Source of the DNA: Perkinsus olseni
Taxonomy: Eukaryota; Perkinsozoa; Perkinsida
Assembly (NCBI GenBank): GCA_013115125.1
Contig: JABANN010000088.1
Coordinates: forward strand, 1-64,000
Length of the DNA stretch: 64,000 nt
Reading direction: 5' to 3'
This document shows, one piece after another, positions 42,717 to 53,600 of this stretch. The stretch's first letter is position 1. Each line of letters starts with the position of its first letter. The translations under genes and the position numbers were made by a program. The notes below the pieces were generated by a model, which ran no database searches, was not told the DNA's origin, and saw only the letters and a list, made by a program, of their open reading frames with translations.

Positions 42717-43721
42717 ATGACTGAAGCTTCACGAGGAAGTGTTGGACGTGATAGACCCTTCGAGCGTTCGCCCGTCCATCGGACGCCAATCGTTGTGAGC
42801 ACGTCAGACGGCTGTGAGCTAGCGGGCTCTGTCTGGACTCCCCGCACTTTCGCTTCAGGTGAGGTATAATATCGTTCGTCGTCTGTCGTGAGTACGAAGG
42901 ACTCTCCCCATGACCGTCCTTCTTCTCAGGCGCCGAGAACGTCTTCGTTATACTCGTGCACCCTTGGGGGAAGTTAGGCGGTTCTCATGCCAACATGTCC
43001 TCCCTGGCTGGGATGCTATCGGAGAGGTGTCGGGCTGCTACATCAGCGTCGAGCCACGTCTCTGTAGAGACGACTTCCAATTTTATTTCAGTAAGGGATT
43101 CAACTGCATCACATTCGACACGCGCGGGGTTGGCCGCTCAACTGGGTCGAGCACTTTCACCGGCCATGACGAAGTAAAGGACGTCGTTGCGATGGCCGAC
43201 TACGTCAGAGAAAACCACGTTACCAAAGGCGACCAAGCCCAGGTGAGGTCACCTACAGTATATACCCACACCCCATCGCCTTCCTCTGCTCAGTTCGCCC
43301 TTCTCGGCTCGTCCGCGGGCGCTGCAATTGCCGGTAGTGCAGCGCCGCTCATCGACAACTGCATAGCCCTCATTTGTATCGGCTACACTCTCGGCCATAT
43401 GGCCAGGGTGATGTTCGGTAGTCACATACCTAAGCTTGAGAAGTTCAGCGGCCCGAAGCTCTTCATTATGGGTATCATCATTGCTTTGGAGTCTTCGCTA
43501 TCTGCTCGTCCTCAGGCACGAAGGACTGTTGGACGTCGGTGTCACAGTTGGTATCCTTGGTCGAAAAGTTTGGCTCCTCAGCAGAGTACAGACTCGTCGA
43601 TGGTGCTGGACACTTCGAACTGGAGAACAGCCCGGAGCGCGCAGGGCAGATCGTTGACTGGACCGCTGATTTCATTACCAAGGCTATATATCAACAACGG
43701 AAAGGGGGTGAAGGTCAGTGA
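42717..43721 (+). CDS. alpha/beta hydrolase
   Basis: Serine hydrolase of the alpha/beta fold; substrate unknown. Five exons with matching phases: 42717-42858, 42930-43026, 43092-43242, 43294-43471 and 43516-43721, giving 257 residues. An oxyanion-type HPWGKLGGS motif follows the first strand (VFVILVHPWG). FDTRGVGRS is the usual early motif. The nucleophile elbow is LLGSSAG. The C-terminal exon has the catalytic His in GAGHFELE. There is no signal peptide, so it is probably cytosolic. Introns are 44-71 nt. The size and DTRGVGRS motif recall small hydrolases of the KANL3/UPF0227-like or bacterial type, but I do not assign a subfamily. Confidence 0.85.
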
Positions 43722-43884
43722 GCTTCTTTACTGCACTTATTTGCACTTTTGATCGGCTTGGTCGCGTTGAGGGCTGGTTGAGGCACTTTCAACCCTACTG
43801 GAACCCGTGCGGGAGTCTGTCAATTTCATAAGTACTGGAATGTGGGTTTGGAGGCGTTTCAGAGCATTTACTCATTCCTTATTA

Positions 43885-45438
43885 ATGCATCTCCTCTCCC
43901 CTCTCATCATAATCCTCTCCATCACAGCCAGGCTGGTCGCTGGCGGCGGGCCCTCCGAGGCTGCTATTCTGAGCATTACTAAGCGCCATAGTGCCACTCT
44001 CGCGAGCACCGAGTCATCTGCTGATGTTGAAAGTATCGACGTACGAGACCTACCAGCTATGTTATCCCGTACTGGGCAAAACCGCAGACTGGGGTCGCCA
44101 AGAGTAGAGGACTGTCTGTCTCTGAACTCCGCCGTGGACACCATGAGTCACATCCGCATCCAAGCTGTCCTCGTCGAATTTTGTGGGCTTACCCCCTCGG
44201 AGGTCTGCGAGTATGCAGCGATTGCTGGCGACGCCCTCGACCTTAACATCATCTGTGAGCCTAACTTCTCTGTAACACTCGAGAAGCCCGAGGTGGCGAC
44301 GGTCCATGCAATCACAACGGCTACTCTGGATGGCGTTAATGACACCTACGCGAGTCTTCAGACAGGCCTAGCGGAGATGGAAGTGCCTGAGGCTTGGCAG
44401 CTCGTTAAGGAATCAGGCAAGAGTTCAAGTGACGATGAGATTATAGTGGCAGTATTTGACTCTGGTGTTGATGACCAGCATGAGGACCTCCGCGACTCGA
44501 TGTGGACTGGCCCGGGTGGCTCTCACGGCTACAACTTCGTCGGGGACTCGACTGATGTTTCAGACCGTCTTGGTCATGGTACTCATTGTGCGGGTACTAT
44601 CGCCGCCCACCGTAACAACGGTAGAGGAATCACCGGAATCGCCGAAGCTAAATTGATGTCTCTGAACATTTGCGATGATTCTGGTGCCTGCAACGTACTT
44701 CTAGTATTCCGGGCCTTCGAGTATGCTCTCGAGCACGGTGCTCGGATATCCTCCCATTCTTACCTGGCTGATACTGGTGCCGCTCTGTTAGAAGAGGCTT
44801 ACAAGAATGCAGGAGCGACCGGACATGTTATGATCTTTGCAGCGGGCAATGACAATCAGGAAATCGGCACCTCCAACTACCCCTGCACACTTAGTCGATT
44901 CATACCGACCTCCGTCTGCGTCACCCACGTTAACTTAGACGAGCCCGATAAGTACATGCTTGCGAAGAAGGCCAATTACGGTCCCTACGTGGACATGGCT
45001 GCTCCGGGTATTGGTGTTCTCTCCACCCTCCCCAATAGCGAATATGGCTACATGTCTGGTTCTTCTATGGCGGCTCCTCATGTGGCCGGCGTGGCCGGTG
45101 TCTTGGCTTCCATGAATCTCACTGGCGAAGACATCATCCGAGCTCTGCGGGCTTCCGTTCTGCCGCTTTCGGAAAGTAACACTAAATTCCTGAAGGACGG
45201 CGGTGGGTTCTTGAATGCTCGCCAGGCTGTTGTGAACGCTCTAACGTTGTTGAATGGTGGCCAAGTGACCACTCGAAGGTGGGGCTCCGAGACAACGCAA
45301 GTCCTCCCCAGTGGAGCTCCAGAGTCAGAGTCCAGTACTTCCGTCAGCCCAACCAGGACAGTTCCTAGCAGCGGCCACACTATCACCAACGTGCTCTGGA
45401 CCTCTGTTCTGCTGCTGCTGCTGATCTTCTGGGCATAG
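43885..45438 (+). CDS. subtilisin-like serine protease 4 (S8), C-terminal hydrophobic tail
   Basis: Single-exon S8 protease, 517 residues from ATG 43885, which gives the best signal peptide (LLSPLIIILSITARLVAGG). ATG 43840 in the same frame would add 15 residues. Catalytic residues: D192 (VFDSGVDDQHED), H231 (LGHGTHCAG), N322 (AAGND) and S394 (SGSSMAAPHVAG). It is the most diverged of the four: SSMA replaces TSMS/TSMA, and the substrate-side loops carry extra Cys (NICDDSGACN). The end has a Ser/Thr/Glu spacer and a Leu-rich tail (LWTSVLLLLLIFWA) of the GPI-signal or membrane type. It starts 163 bases after the hydrolase stop. Confidence 0.92.
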   Translation: MHLLSPLIIILSITARLVAGGGPSEAAILSITKRHSATLASTESSADVESIDVRDLPAMLSRTGQNRRLGSPRVEDCLSLNSAVDTMSHIRIQAVLVEFCGLTPSEVCEYAAIAGDALDLNIICEPNFSVTLEKPEVATVHAITTATLDGVNDTYASLQTGLAEMEVPEAWQLVKESGKSSSDDEIIVAVFDSGVDDQHEDLRDSMWTGPGGSHGYNFVGDSTDVSDRLGHGTHCAGTIAAHRNNGRGITGIAEAKLMSLNICDDSGACNVLLVFRAFEYALEHGARISSHSYLADTGAALLEEAYKNAGATGHVMIFAAGNDNQEIGTSNYPCTLSRFIPTSVCVTHVNLDEPDKYMLAKKANYGPYVDMAAPGIGVLSTLPNSEYGYMSGSSMAAPHVAGVAGVLASMNLTGEDIIRALRASVLPLSESNTKFLKDGGGFLNARQAVVNALTLLNGGQVTTRRWGSETTQVLPSGAPESESSTSVSPTRTVPSSGHTITNVLWTSVLLLLLIFWA

Positions 45439-46059
45439 CAAGGATCTCATGAACCAGTTTTTGTGAAGTTGCACGAGTGTGCAGAATCTCACCCCTGTCT
45501 TTCTCTTCCCCTCAGCTGGAGTAGCATCGTTGTCTTTTCGTAGTTTAACAATGTATCATATTTCTCATTGTCTCATTGTATATCAGCTGAACCACTATTG
45601 ACCGTTTGAACTCTTAACGGTTGTATCCGAGGAAGTCACCTCTCTACTCACTCTATTTCGTATCAGCACAGAGTATTGATTTTTTGCTCTAGAGTAGACA
45701 GCAGCCCGAGGGAGTATGCGGGGCATTCTCATACAGTGTTTCTAAGGGAAGTCATTAACACCTTTGGTTATCATGGCAGTGGGAGGGTTGTATAGCCATT
45801 AGTCACCGAAATTCGGTGTAGCTATCGCGATTAAAAACCTCAATCGCACTCGCCACTCGAACTCAGAACCACCACGGGCCTTTCATGTATGATAATCGGA
45901 CTGATTCTATCATAATATGGTCACGGCGACTTCAATTTGGAAACTTAGCGTCATGTGGACGGCACTAACGGTACGCAAAAGGCCCAAGCGGGCGTGGGAC
46001 TAGGTGAGGAGGGCGGTTCAAGTTGGTCGAGTACGGAGATACCTGACGCCAGCTGATCA
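45439..46059. other. spacer after the protease cluster
   Basis: T-rich sequence directly after the stop of protease 4 is likely its 3' untranslated region. No gene or repeat was found except a short inverted repeat near 45803-45822 (CACCGAAATTCGGTG). Confidence 0.5.
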
Positions 46060-47200
46060 TTGAATGCCGCATCAAGAAGCAAGTACGTGGGTGCCCTGCC
46101 GCTGCACCGGCTGGACACTCGAGCTCCGCGTCGGGACCGGCGTCCAAGTGCTCTGCCTCTGCGGCATGGGAGACATTCGGCCGAGATGGAAGTTCATGGG
46201 GCTGAACTCGGCGAAGGAATTGGGAAACGACGACGCCCCTTGCGGTATTGCTTGCAGCGCCTGATGGAGAGGACAGACTGTACGGTGATCCTTCCGTCCC
46301 TTACTGGTTGTGATTGTGCGTGCACGTTGCCGCGGCCGAGCTTCGGCCGAGAAGGCGTTTCTGAGGTGGTCGCTGATGGGACTACTGTAGGAGTCATGTT
46401 GCCACCTGGCAAGGGAGAGACACAATCTGAGCCCAGTGCCTAGCAAACCAGTACTGAAGGCAAAAGATGCGGCGTTGGCCGAAGTGTAGAGCTGCTGCCG
46501 CTTGCCGATTCCCTAATGAGAAGGTCCCTCCAAGGGAGTACGGGGACGGGCTGCTACTGTCGGTGGCGGCACTTTTGGTATCTTTTGACTCTGTGACATG
46601 CAGGGCGAGGTCTTGAAGTCAATCTGTGGGACCTGGCCAACCCGACAGGACGAAGCCTGGTGGCGAGCGAACAAGGATCGCGTTACGCTACGGACCTTCG
46701 GTGGTAGCCTTTGCGTAACTTCCTCGCACTTCAATTGCATTTGGTTCACTGTGCTTTTCAAGGTCTCCAGACTGAGCAAACAGAAGCATGAAAACGCCAA
46801 AGCCACCACAGGGAGGATATCAGCCCAAATCAGGGAGCGCAGCGCCTAGTCACTGCTCCCCTTCAGCTTGCTTACCGGAGGCTGCAGACACCGTTATCGA
46901 CTTCATAAGAACAGAATTGACCAATCCTGTGATGAACGCTGAGGAACTTACTCGCGCGCCATGCGGGCCATGGAGACCGTTTCTAGCGAGTTATCGATGC
47001 TCCTCGAGACACTCGGTGAGCTCTCAAATTCTCGCAATGATCGAGCTGAAGGTAATCTGTGCCGCGCCAGGCCAGAGGACAGTCCAACCTTCCGGCGTGG
47101 TCCTCGGCCAATCCTCGCTCTCCTGGTCCTCCTCCACTGTGAGCAGGTCGAGGTCCGTGTGAAGGCCAGCAGAGTGGACCGATATGGGGAAGACACCTGA
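46060..47200 (+). CDS. hypothetical gene, plus strand, unresolved exons
   Basis: Weak evidence for a gene. Open stretches at 46060-46443, about 46598-46700 (RQDEAWWRANKDRVTLRTF) and 46780-46960 (helical, DTVIDFIRTELTNPVMNAEEL), then a segment after 46950 (METVSSELSMLLETLGEL), could be exons of one helical protein. The minus strand is open in places too. No family was recognised, and strand and limits are uncertain. Confidence 0.25.
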
Positions 47201-48274
47201 TGCATCTAGCCATTGTCTCCACAATTGGTCGTTCGGTCGTACTCTCTCGCGGACGTCCTCGACTGGTCGGGGTGACCGTCGAAGGTGTTGCCTGAGAGCT
47301 CGCCGCCGCCAGACTCAATGACTTCACATTCAGATAGGCTCCTGTGATGGCATGACGACAATGCAACTGTCGTGATGACCCACCTCGGTCCTCCACCGAC
47401 GCGATGATGTGCCTGAACGCCAATGCTAGGCGGGAACCTGCAGTGCATGCGCTGGGAGACCATCAAGAGAGATCAGCAGCAGCGGCCCACGTCTCAAACC
47501 GGCAAGTAAAGTGTACAGGCGCTCGGCTCGGTGGCGGCGGCCTGAGGCGCGGAGCGATGCAGTGGAACTAGCAAGAGGGCTCCTTACAGACCACCACGGC
47601 TTTCCACCGCAACAGGGCAAGCTTAGTCAACCGATTCGCACTGGCGGCTATCAGCATGAACCACTTCCGACGGACTCTGATGAAGAGAACTCATCTCCAC
47701 TCAGAGAGCACCAATGCAGCCTCACTGCCGTGCTAGACGCTTCCTTAGCACGTAGTTGTACCAGGCCACCAAGGCACTGAAGGGCAGTGAGATTCCGACA
47801 GACGCCTCCTTCCCTTACCTCCTCCTTGTGGCTCGGAGCCTCGTCATTGCCAGTACATGTGCGCACATGCAGGAGTGCTGATAGGAGGCAGAGGTGAACT
47901 CGTCGGCTAGGTCGGTGACCTGTGAGAGGGGTTGGGTTGGCAAGGCCGTAGGAAAGCTGCCCACCTCCCTCTGGTAGCCTGAGGTGATTCGAGCAATCCT
48001 GCCATTGAGAACAGCTGTCCGCCAGGCGAGGAAGCACCTCATGATCCTGATCATGTTCAGCGCTCGCTACAGCAGACAACAGGCTCCGTACGTTGCTGTG
48101 TCGCACTTCTTGACGTAGCTAGAGGAGACAAATCGCCAAGCAGCAGCTCGGCGGGGCGTTTGGAACCCCAGCAGGTGGGGATGGCTGATGGGCATTCAAC
48201 ACTCCTGAGTCCCGCCAGGCGGCATTGAGTCTATGAACCAAAAGCGCTATCAGTTGACAGCAGCAGGAGGCTTG
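47201..48274. other. region of about 1.1 kb with no assignable gene
   Basis: Both strands carry overlapping open stretches (for example minus 47651-48106), but none has a recognised domain. It may contain 3' exons of the minus-strand gene that follows. Confidence 0.3.
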
Positions 48275-49800
48275 TCATGATGGTGATGCCGTGGGGGTGA
48301 GGAAGTCTGCCGTAGAGTGCTGCCCCGCCTTCTCGCAGTGGGACCCCATCTCCGTGAAGAAGGACCTCTGCAGTCTGAACAGGTTCTCAAGGTAGCCCTC
48401 CGTGCGGGGACGATGGCCTTCGGCGTTCAACGTCACCTGGTAAAGACCCCTCTCAAGCCCTCGTATCGAGCCGGTCACCTGAGCCTCCTGACTGAGGGCG
48501 TCGGTCGCAGCTGCAAAGTTGGCCTCTCCTTCTGCAACTTGGCGGGCCTGTTCGTATACCTCAGATGAGACCCTCCGCGACAAGGGCGCCAGGTCATCGG
48601 CCTCCCTCGAGTGCGCGGTCTGGAGGGACACGTGAGTGGACCTGTGTCAGCTGGTCTGCTGTGGAACGCAGCATGATGGTGACCTCCTCCGAAGCCTCTC
48701 AGCAATGGCGTGACGGCGTCTGTCGAGGCGATCTCTCATCTCCACCAGTGCCAGGTACTGTTGGTCCCTCTGATGCAGTCGGCGGAGGAGGTCGGCCAGC
48801 CCCCTGAGGTCCTCTTCAAGGGTGGCAGTGAAGGTGCGTATGGCTAAGACGACCATCTCCTTGCTCGCTGTGGCAGGTACTAGGCTAGACCTTTGCTGGT
48901 CGACTCCGAGGTGCTATTGGACACATCGCTGACGAACTTGAGCTTCCTCAGGGCATCCTTCCCGACAGTGACCTCGTCCTGCCTCGAGGCCTCTATCGGA
49001 GCATGGGTGGCGGTGTAGTCGGCAACAGCTTCATCTGAGAATCATCGAGTCCGGGCACTACTAATACCGTAGCCGTAGCCCTTTCACCGAGCCTAGATAT
49101 CTCCGCACGGTTCAGCAGCAGCGCATCTGTATGAGTGGCAAACCCTATTGCTATGCCCTTCAACACCCTCAATAACCTGAGGCGCCATAGAGGGATCAAA
49201 AAAGCTGGGCGTGGTGACCGTCCTTATCAGGATTGAGGGGGCTTGGCGACAGCTCTGTTGACTATCCTAGTCACACCGGCCCCCTCCACACCTTCGCTCG
49301 GCAACAGCAACTGCTCGCAGTGTTGCGAGAGGATCCTCGGGTATTGGGCTCGCTGCTGTCAATTCTCCCTCGTCATCATCATCGCTCGCCCGTCCACCGC
49401 CGGTACAATCTTGAGAGTCGGTGAAGACCTACCACTCCAGCCGATACTCACGACAGTGAGCTCGCGTGGCACATGACCGTCTGAAATCCCCCCTCACACT
49501 GGTTCCACTGTGCCACATGCTGGACAAACCCTCGGTGATGCTCCGCCGATAGCTGGCCCTCCGTCGTACACTCTCGGGGGAGTTGATATAACTGTGATGA
49601 GCGAGTGACGCCACAGTGGCAGCGACAACGTGTACTTGCTGATGGTGTTTGCGGTCTCGCTGACTGTATCAGAGATGTACTCTGTCCAGCCCTCCACAGC
49701 TGAGCCGAGCGGGCTGGGGTATCGGGGATCCGACGGCGAGCCCAGAGTAGTAGAACAGGACGTGGGCCTACCAAATGCCGTGTGATTTCATTAACTCAAC
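48275..49800 (-). CDS. helical protein, possibly sorting-nexin/BAR-like
   Basis: Several minus-strand segments are strongly helical: about 48894-49010 (TVGKDALRKLKFVSDVS), about 48690-48866 (LADLLRRLHQRDQQYLALVE) and 48275-48631 (SEVYEQARQVAEGEANFAAA, ending with GYLENLFRLQRSFF). The last block resembles the end of SNX-BAR proteins (a YLESL...Q...L-like helix), but no PX domain could be read upstream. Acceptor CCACAG joins the first two. An upstream segment near 49600-49700 (EGWTEYISDTVSETANTISK) may belong. Family assignment is speculative and the exon phases are not all consistent. Confidence 0.35.
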
Positions 49801-49902
49801 TCAAAGCCCTCAACAGTTGAACATAACATACTGATGGAAGTACTGGAAGACAACACTGAGGACTCGAAGGCAATTATCAAATGCATCACCCGGCGCGGCT
49901 CA

Positions 49903-50586
49903 TCAGTCGTCGAAGAGATCCTTCACCCGCTGTGCTTCCTCCTGCGTGATGCCCTTAGTGTAGGTAGGCTGGACAAATCTCGAGTACATCGGGTCCTCGG
50001 GCGGGACGACGTCACGGTCATCGAGGATGACGTACTTCTCCACCAGCTGTGGATGCTCCTTCATCCACGCTTTTATCTCATCCAGTCGGGAGGTATACAC
50101 CTGAGTCCAACTGACAGCCCAGTGGCTGATGAGACAAGACCTACTCTAGCGTTGCTCGCGCTATGATTCAGATGAGGGGCTCCTTTTGTCCGGCCTACAA
50201 CCACATCAAGCGGAAGCTCTGCTAGCCGACAAAAGGCGTAGGTGATGTAACTGAAGGAAGCTGCTGCCCCGAAGGCGGCGGTGGTGGTAGGGCTCACTCC
50301 TCGAAGCCACGCCAATAGGTCGTCCATACGACCTTGCATCCTGTCTGCTGTACTATCTCCCCGACACGCCGTACAAGGACCTGAGCTCTCCAGAATTGTC
50401 GTTCGAGCCTGGCCTCCAGTCGGAGCTTACCGTGTCGAAAACAACTTGGGGGCCGCCTTTCACTGTATTGAGCACACCATCGATATCCAGGAACAGAATC
50501 TTGTATGGAGGGGTCATGCTACTACTGTCTGCAGCAACAGTTGCACTCTGAGCCGCAACTTCGTGTGGAAAAGACTTCTCTGCCAT
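49903..50586 (-). CDS. HAD-superfamily hydrolase domain protein
   Basis: Small HAD-type protein of 180 residues, probably a phosphatase or a nucleic-acid-repair-type HAD. Four exons on the complement with all phases checked: 50431-50586, 50298-50380, 50145-50250 and 49903-50100. Motif I is ILFLDIDGVLN (nucleophile and acid Asp). Motif II is in VVWTTYWR (the Thr or Ser before Y-W-R). A conserved Lys follows in GRTKGAPHL. Motif IV is YVILDDRD. The C-terminal GITQEEAQRVKDLF helix is typical of HAD proteins that lack a cap domain. Introns are 44-50 nt. No signal peptide. The substrate is unknown. Confidence 0.8.
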
Positions 50587-50655
50587 TTAAATAGGGAATA
50601 AAAACTCAGCCTCTTCCCATAAAAGCACAGCAACTCAATACCAACTTTTTCACAA

Positions 50656-53600
50656 CTATTCATGCCCATGATCATCTTCATGGCCTATTTCATCGTGCAG
50701 GTCCAACTTGAACGCTCGAATGGCCGTCACAACAGCAGCGGCATTCCGAAGTGCACGCTCGAGTTTTTCCTTCGCCTCTGCTCGCTGTCGCTTCTCTCTC
50801 GTCAGTTCCTGAGGGAGAACGGGGGCTCTTCCTGCCCAGCCGCAATACACCAGCGGCCCGGTGGTTCCACAGACCTAGGACGGCACCGCAGAATTCGAGT
50901 AGCATCCTACTACCTCCTTCAAGGCTTGGTTGTTGGCAGCCTCGCTATCATGAGCTGTGATGAGGGCGGACAGCTTATCCCGTAAAGAGTGTATCTCAGC
51001 GTCATACACCTCTGGCAGCGCTGCCAGCTGCTCCTCCAGCTTCCGGCAGGCCTTGGATGCCTTCTCCCTGAAGGACACATCAGACGGCCTCCGGAGGGTG
51101 TAGTTACATCTCTGTCTGCAAAAGCTCCTTCAAGTCTTCATTCTCGAACAGCATACGGCGGTGCTTCACCTCCTCAGCCTTGGCCTTACGACGGAGGCCT
51201 TCTTCCTGTGAGGCAGAGGGAAATCATGTGGCGACGGATCATCCGAAGCTCCGCGAGGAGAATTCGATGGTGCGATAATGATAGACGCCCTACTACTTTC
51301 TTCTCGTTCTCTACTTTCTCTGACTCCATCTTCTGCATCAGCTTAGTGGTCTCAGCTGCCGCCGCAGCAATAGCGATGTCACTGTTGACGACCTTAGAAT
51401 GGTGACTATGATGAACGGTAATCGTCTCCACTGAGCTCACCTTCTCTTCCAAAACTTTGAGCTTTTCTCTCAACCTAACAGCCTCCTCGTCGTTATCTAT
51501 GACTGCCTTCAACTCAGCTATCTCGGCCTTCAATGTTGTTGCCGTGGACGAAGCCTCAGCCTCTCGCGACGCCAACAGAACCCTGAAGACTTGTGCTGCC
51601 CCATTGAGACCACTTGCAGGCGATAAACCCCGGGGTGAGGCAGAAACCCGGACTAACTTGAATTTTTGTCTCTCCGCTTTATGGGCGGCCTCGAGCAACT
51701 TTATTTGCTGGTGGATGGTGGCTCGCTCCTCCTCAACGCCGCGCTCCAGGGCCTCCATCTCCTCCGCCATCACTGCGTTCTCGGAGAACTGCGGAAGAGG
51801 AAAACGCCTGGTCCATGGCGATCAACGGCACTGATTCTGCACCATCTTAGCGACTGCAAAGGCCATCTTCCCCTCAGTGTCCGAGCGCTCCATAGAAGAC
51901 CTCTCAAGTTCGACGGTTAGCGAGGCTGTGAGTTTATCGAAGCCTCGCTGCTGTTCCAAGTTGAGCTCATCAGCTTTCTCGAGATCTTCTCGGAGTGCAG
52001 AAACCCTAATAATCGACATCACTATGATGCTCGCCCTCGCAGCAGCTCCCCTGTACTACATCATGTTGCGGTTATGGTCCTGGTGTCTCCACTCCTGCTC
52101 CTTTGCCGTCCATGAGGCCAACACTTCCGCCCTCTCTTCCTCTACCTCATCCTTGAACTTATCGAATCTGATCGTCCACTGTCCACAAGTGACGACGGAG
52201 CGGCGGGCGGTCATCATCACTCATTCGACAAGCTGTTGAACTGCTTCACCAAAGCCTCATAGGCCTGTTCCTTCGCATACAGGATGTCCGCCGTCTCCCT
52301 CTTGATGTCGTCCACGAGGAAGTCCTTATTCCGCAGCTGCATCTTCATAGTCCCTATCACCTTGTTTAGGCGTTGGATCTCAGCCTTCAAGGCCTCGACC
52401 TGACAACAGCGAAGCAATGAGCGAATCGCGGCCCTCTCTATGGCGTCCTCACTGTGATGTTCAGCTGCTCTATCTCCTCCTGCAACATGCGCAGCTTCCC
52501 AGCCGACGCCGCGTCCTTCTCGTATCGGTCCTTCAATGCCTTGTACCTGATGACCACTACAGTAGAGAGCACTACGGCTGCGGGCACTCTACTCTGCCAA
52601 TAGTCGCTGGTACTGTTCCTCCGCCTGCTCCAGTTTGTTCTCCATGTCTCGCTTAACCTGGTTGATTTGCCTCTCCAAACCCTGCCGCTCCTCCTCGAAG
52701 GCCGCCGCTATCTTGTCCATCTCGTCATGCAACGCCCTCAATCTGACGTCATTGCGTCCATCAGCGTGCGGTAGACGTCCACAGCAGTAGCAACAGTTAC
52801 TTGTCCTCAGCCTCTTCAAGAGTGGCAGCGACAGCCTGATGCTTGGACTTCCAATCTGCCATCTCCAACCGAAGGGCCGCTCTCTCCTTCACCCATGCCT
52901 CTCGCTCTGCCGCAGTACGAGAGAATACAACCGGACGACGGCCCTGTATCCTACCCTTATCGCGATCACAGAGAAGGCTTTCCACGCCTGCTCTCCAGCG
53001 CTCCCACTCCTCGGCTGCGTGCATCTTCGCCAACTCCAGACAGCCCATCAGTTCGGCGTAGTCCCGCTGATGCCATGCACTAGAAGGAGGAATGGACACA
53101 GCAGCCGGTAGTGAGGAGAGCATGGACCAACATCTTCTGCCTCCAGCCATGATCTCGACGCTCCATCTCTCGCTCTATTAGAGCCACCTTCCGAGCCTCC
53201 GCTGCCGTCCTAATCACGGCACGACGGAACCCTCATCTCCAGTGATAGCAGTAGGCATACTACCTCTCCTGCTCAGCCCTTATCTCAGAGTCCTTCCCAG
53301 CGAGCAACTCTAGTATTCGGTCGTACCTGTAGTAGCTCTATGATGGGGTGACACGACGAGTGTCACCCTACCCCTTCTCTTTCTCCCGGACTCGGTCATG
53401 CCACTGTCCCTCCAACACACGGTGGGACGCTCTCTCATCATCCACTTTCCTTCGAGCAGCTTCGACCTGAGCTCGCCACCGTCACGCGCCACATAATTCA
53501 ACTAGAGCTACCTCTTCCATCAGCGCTTGCATCCTCTTGTCCTTCTCGCCCACCACCGTCTCGAATTCCCCAACCACAGCCTCGAAGCGTTTCTGGAGGA

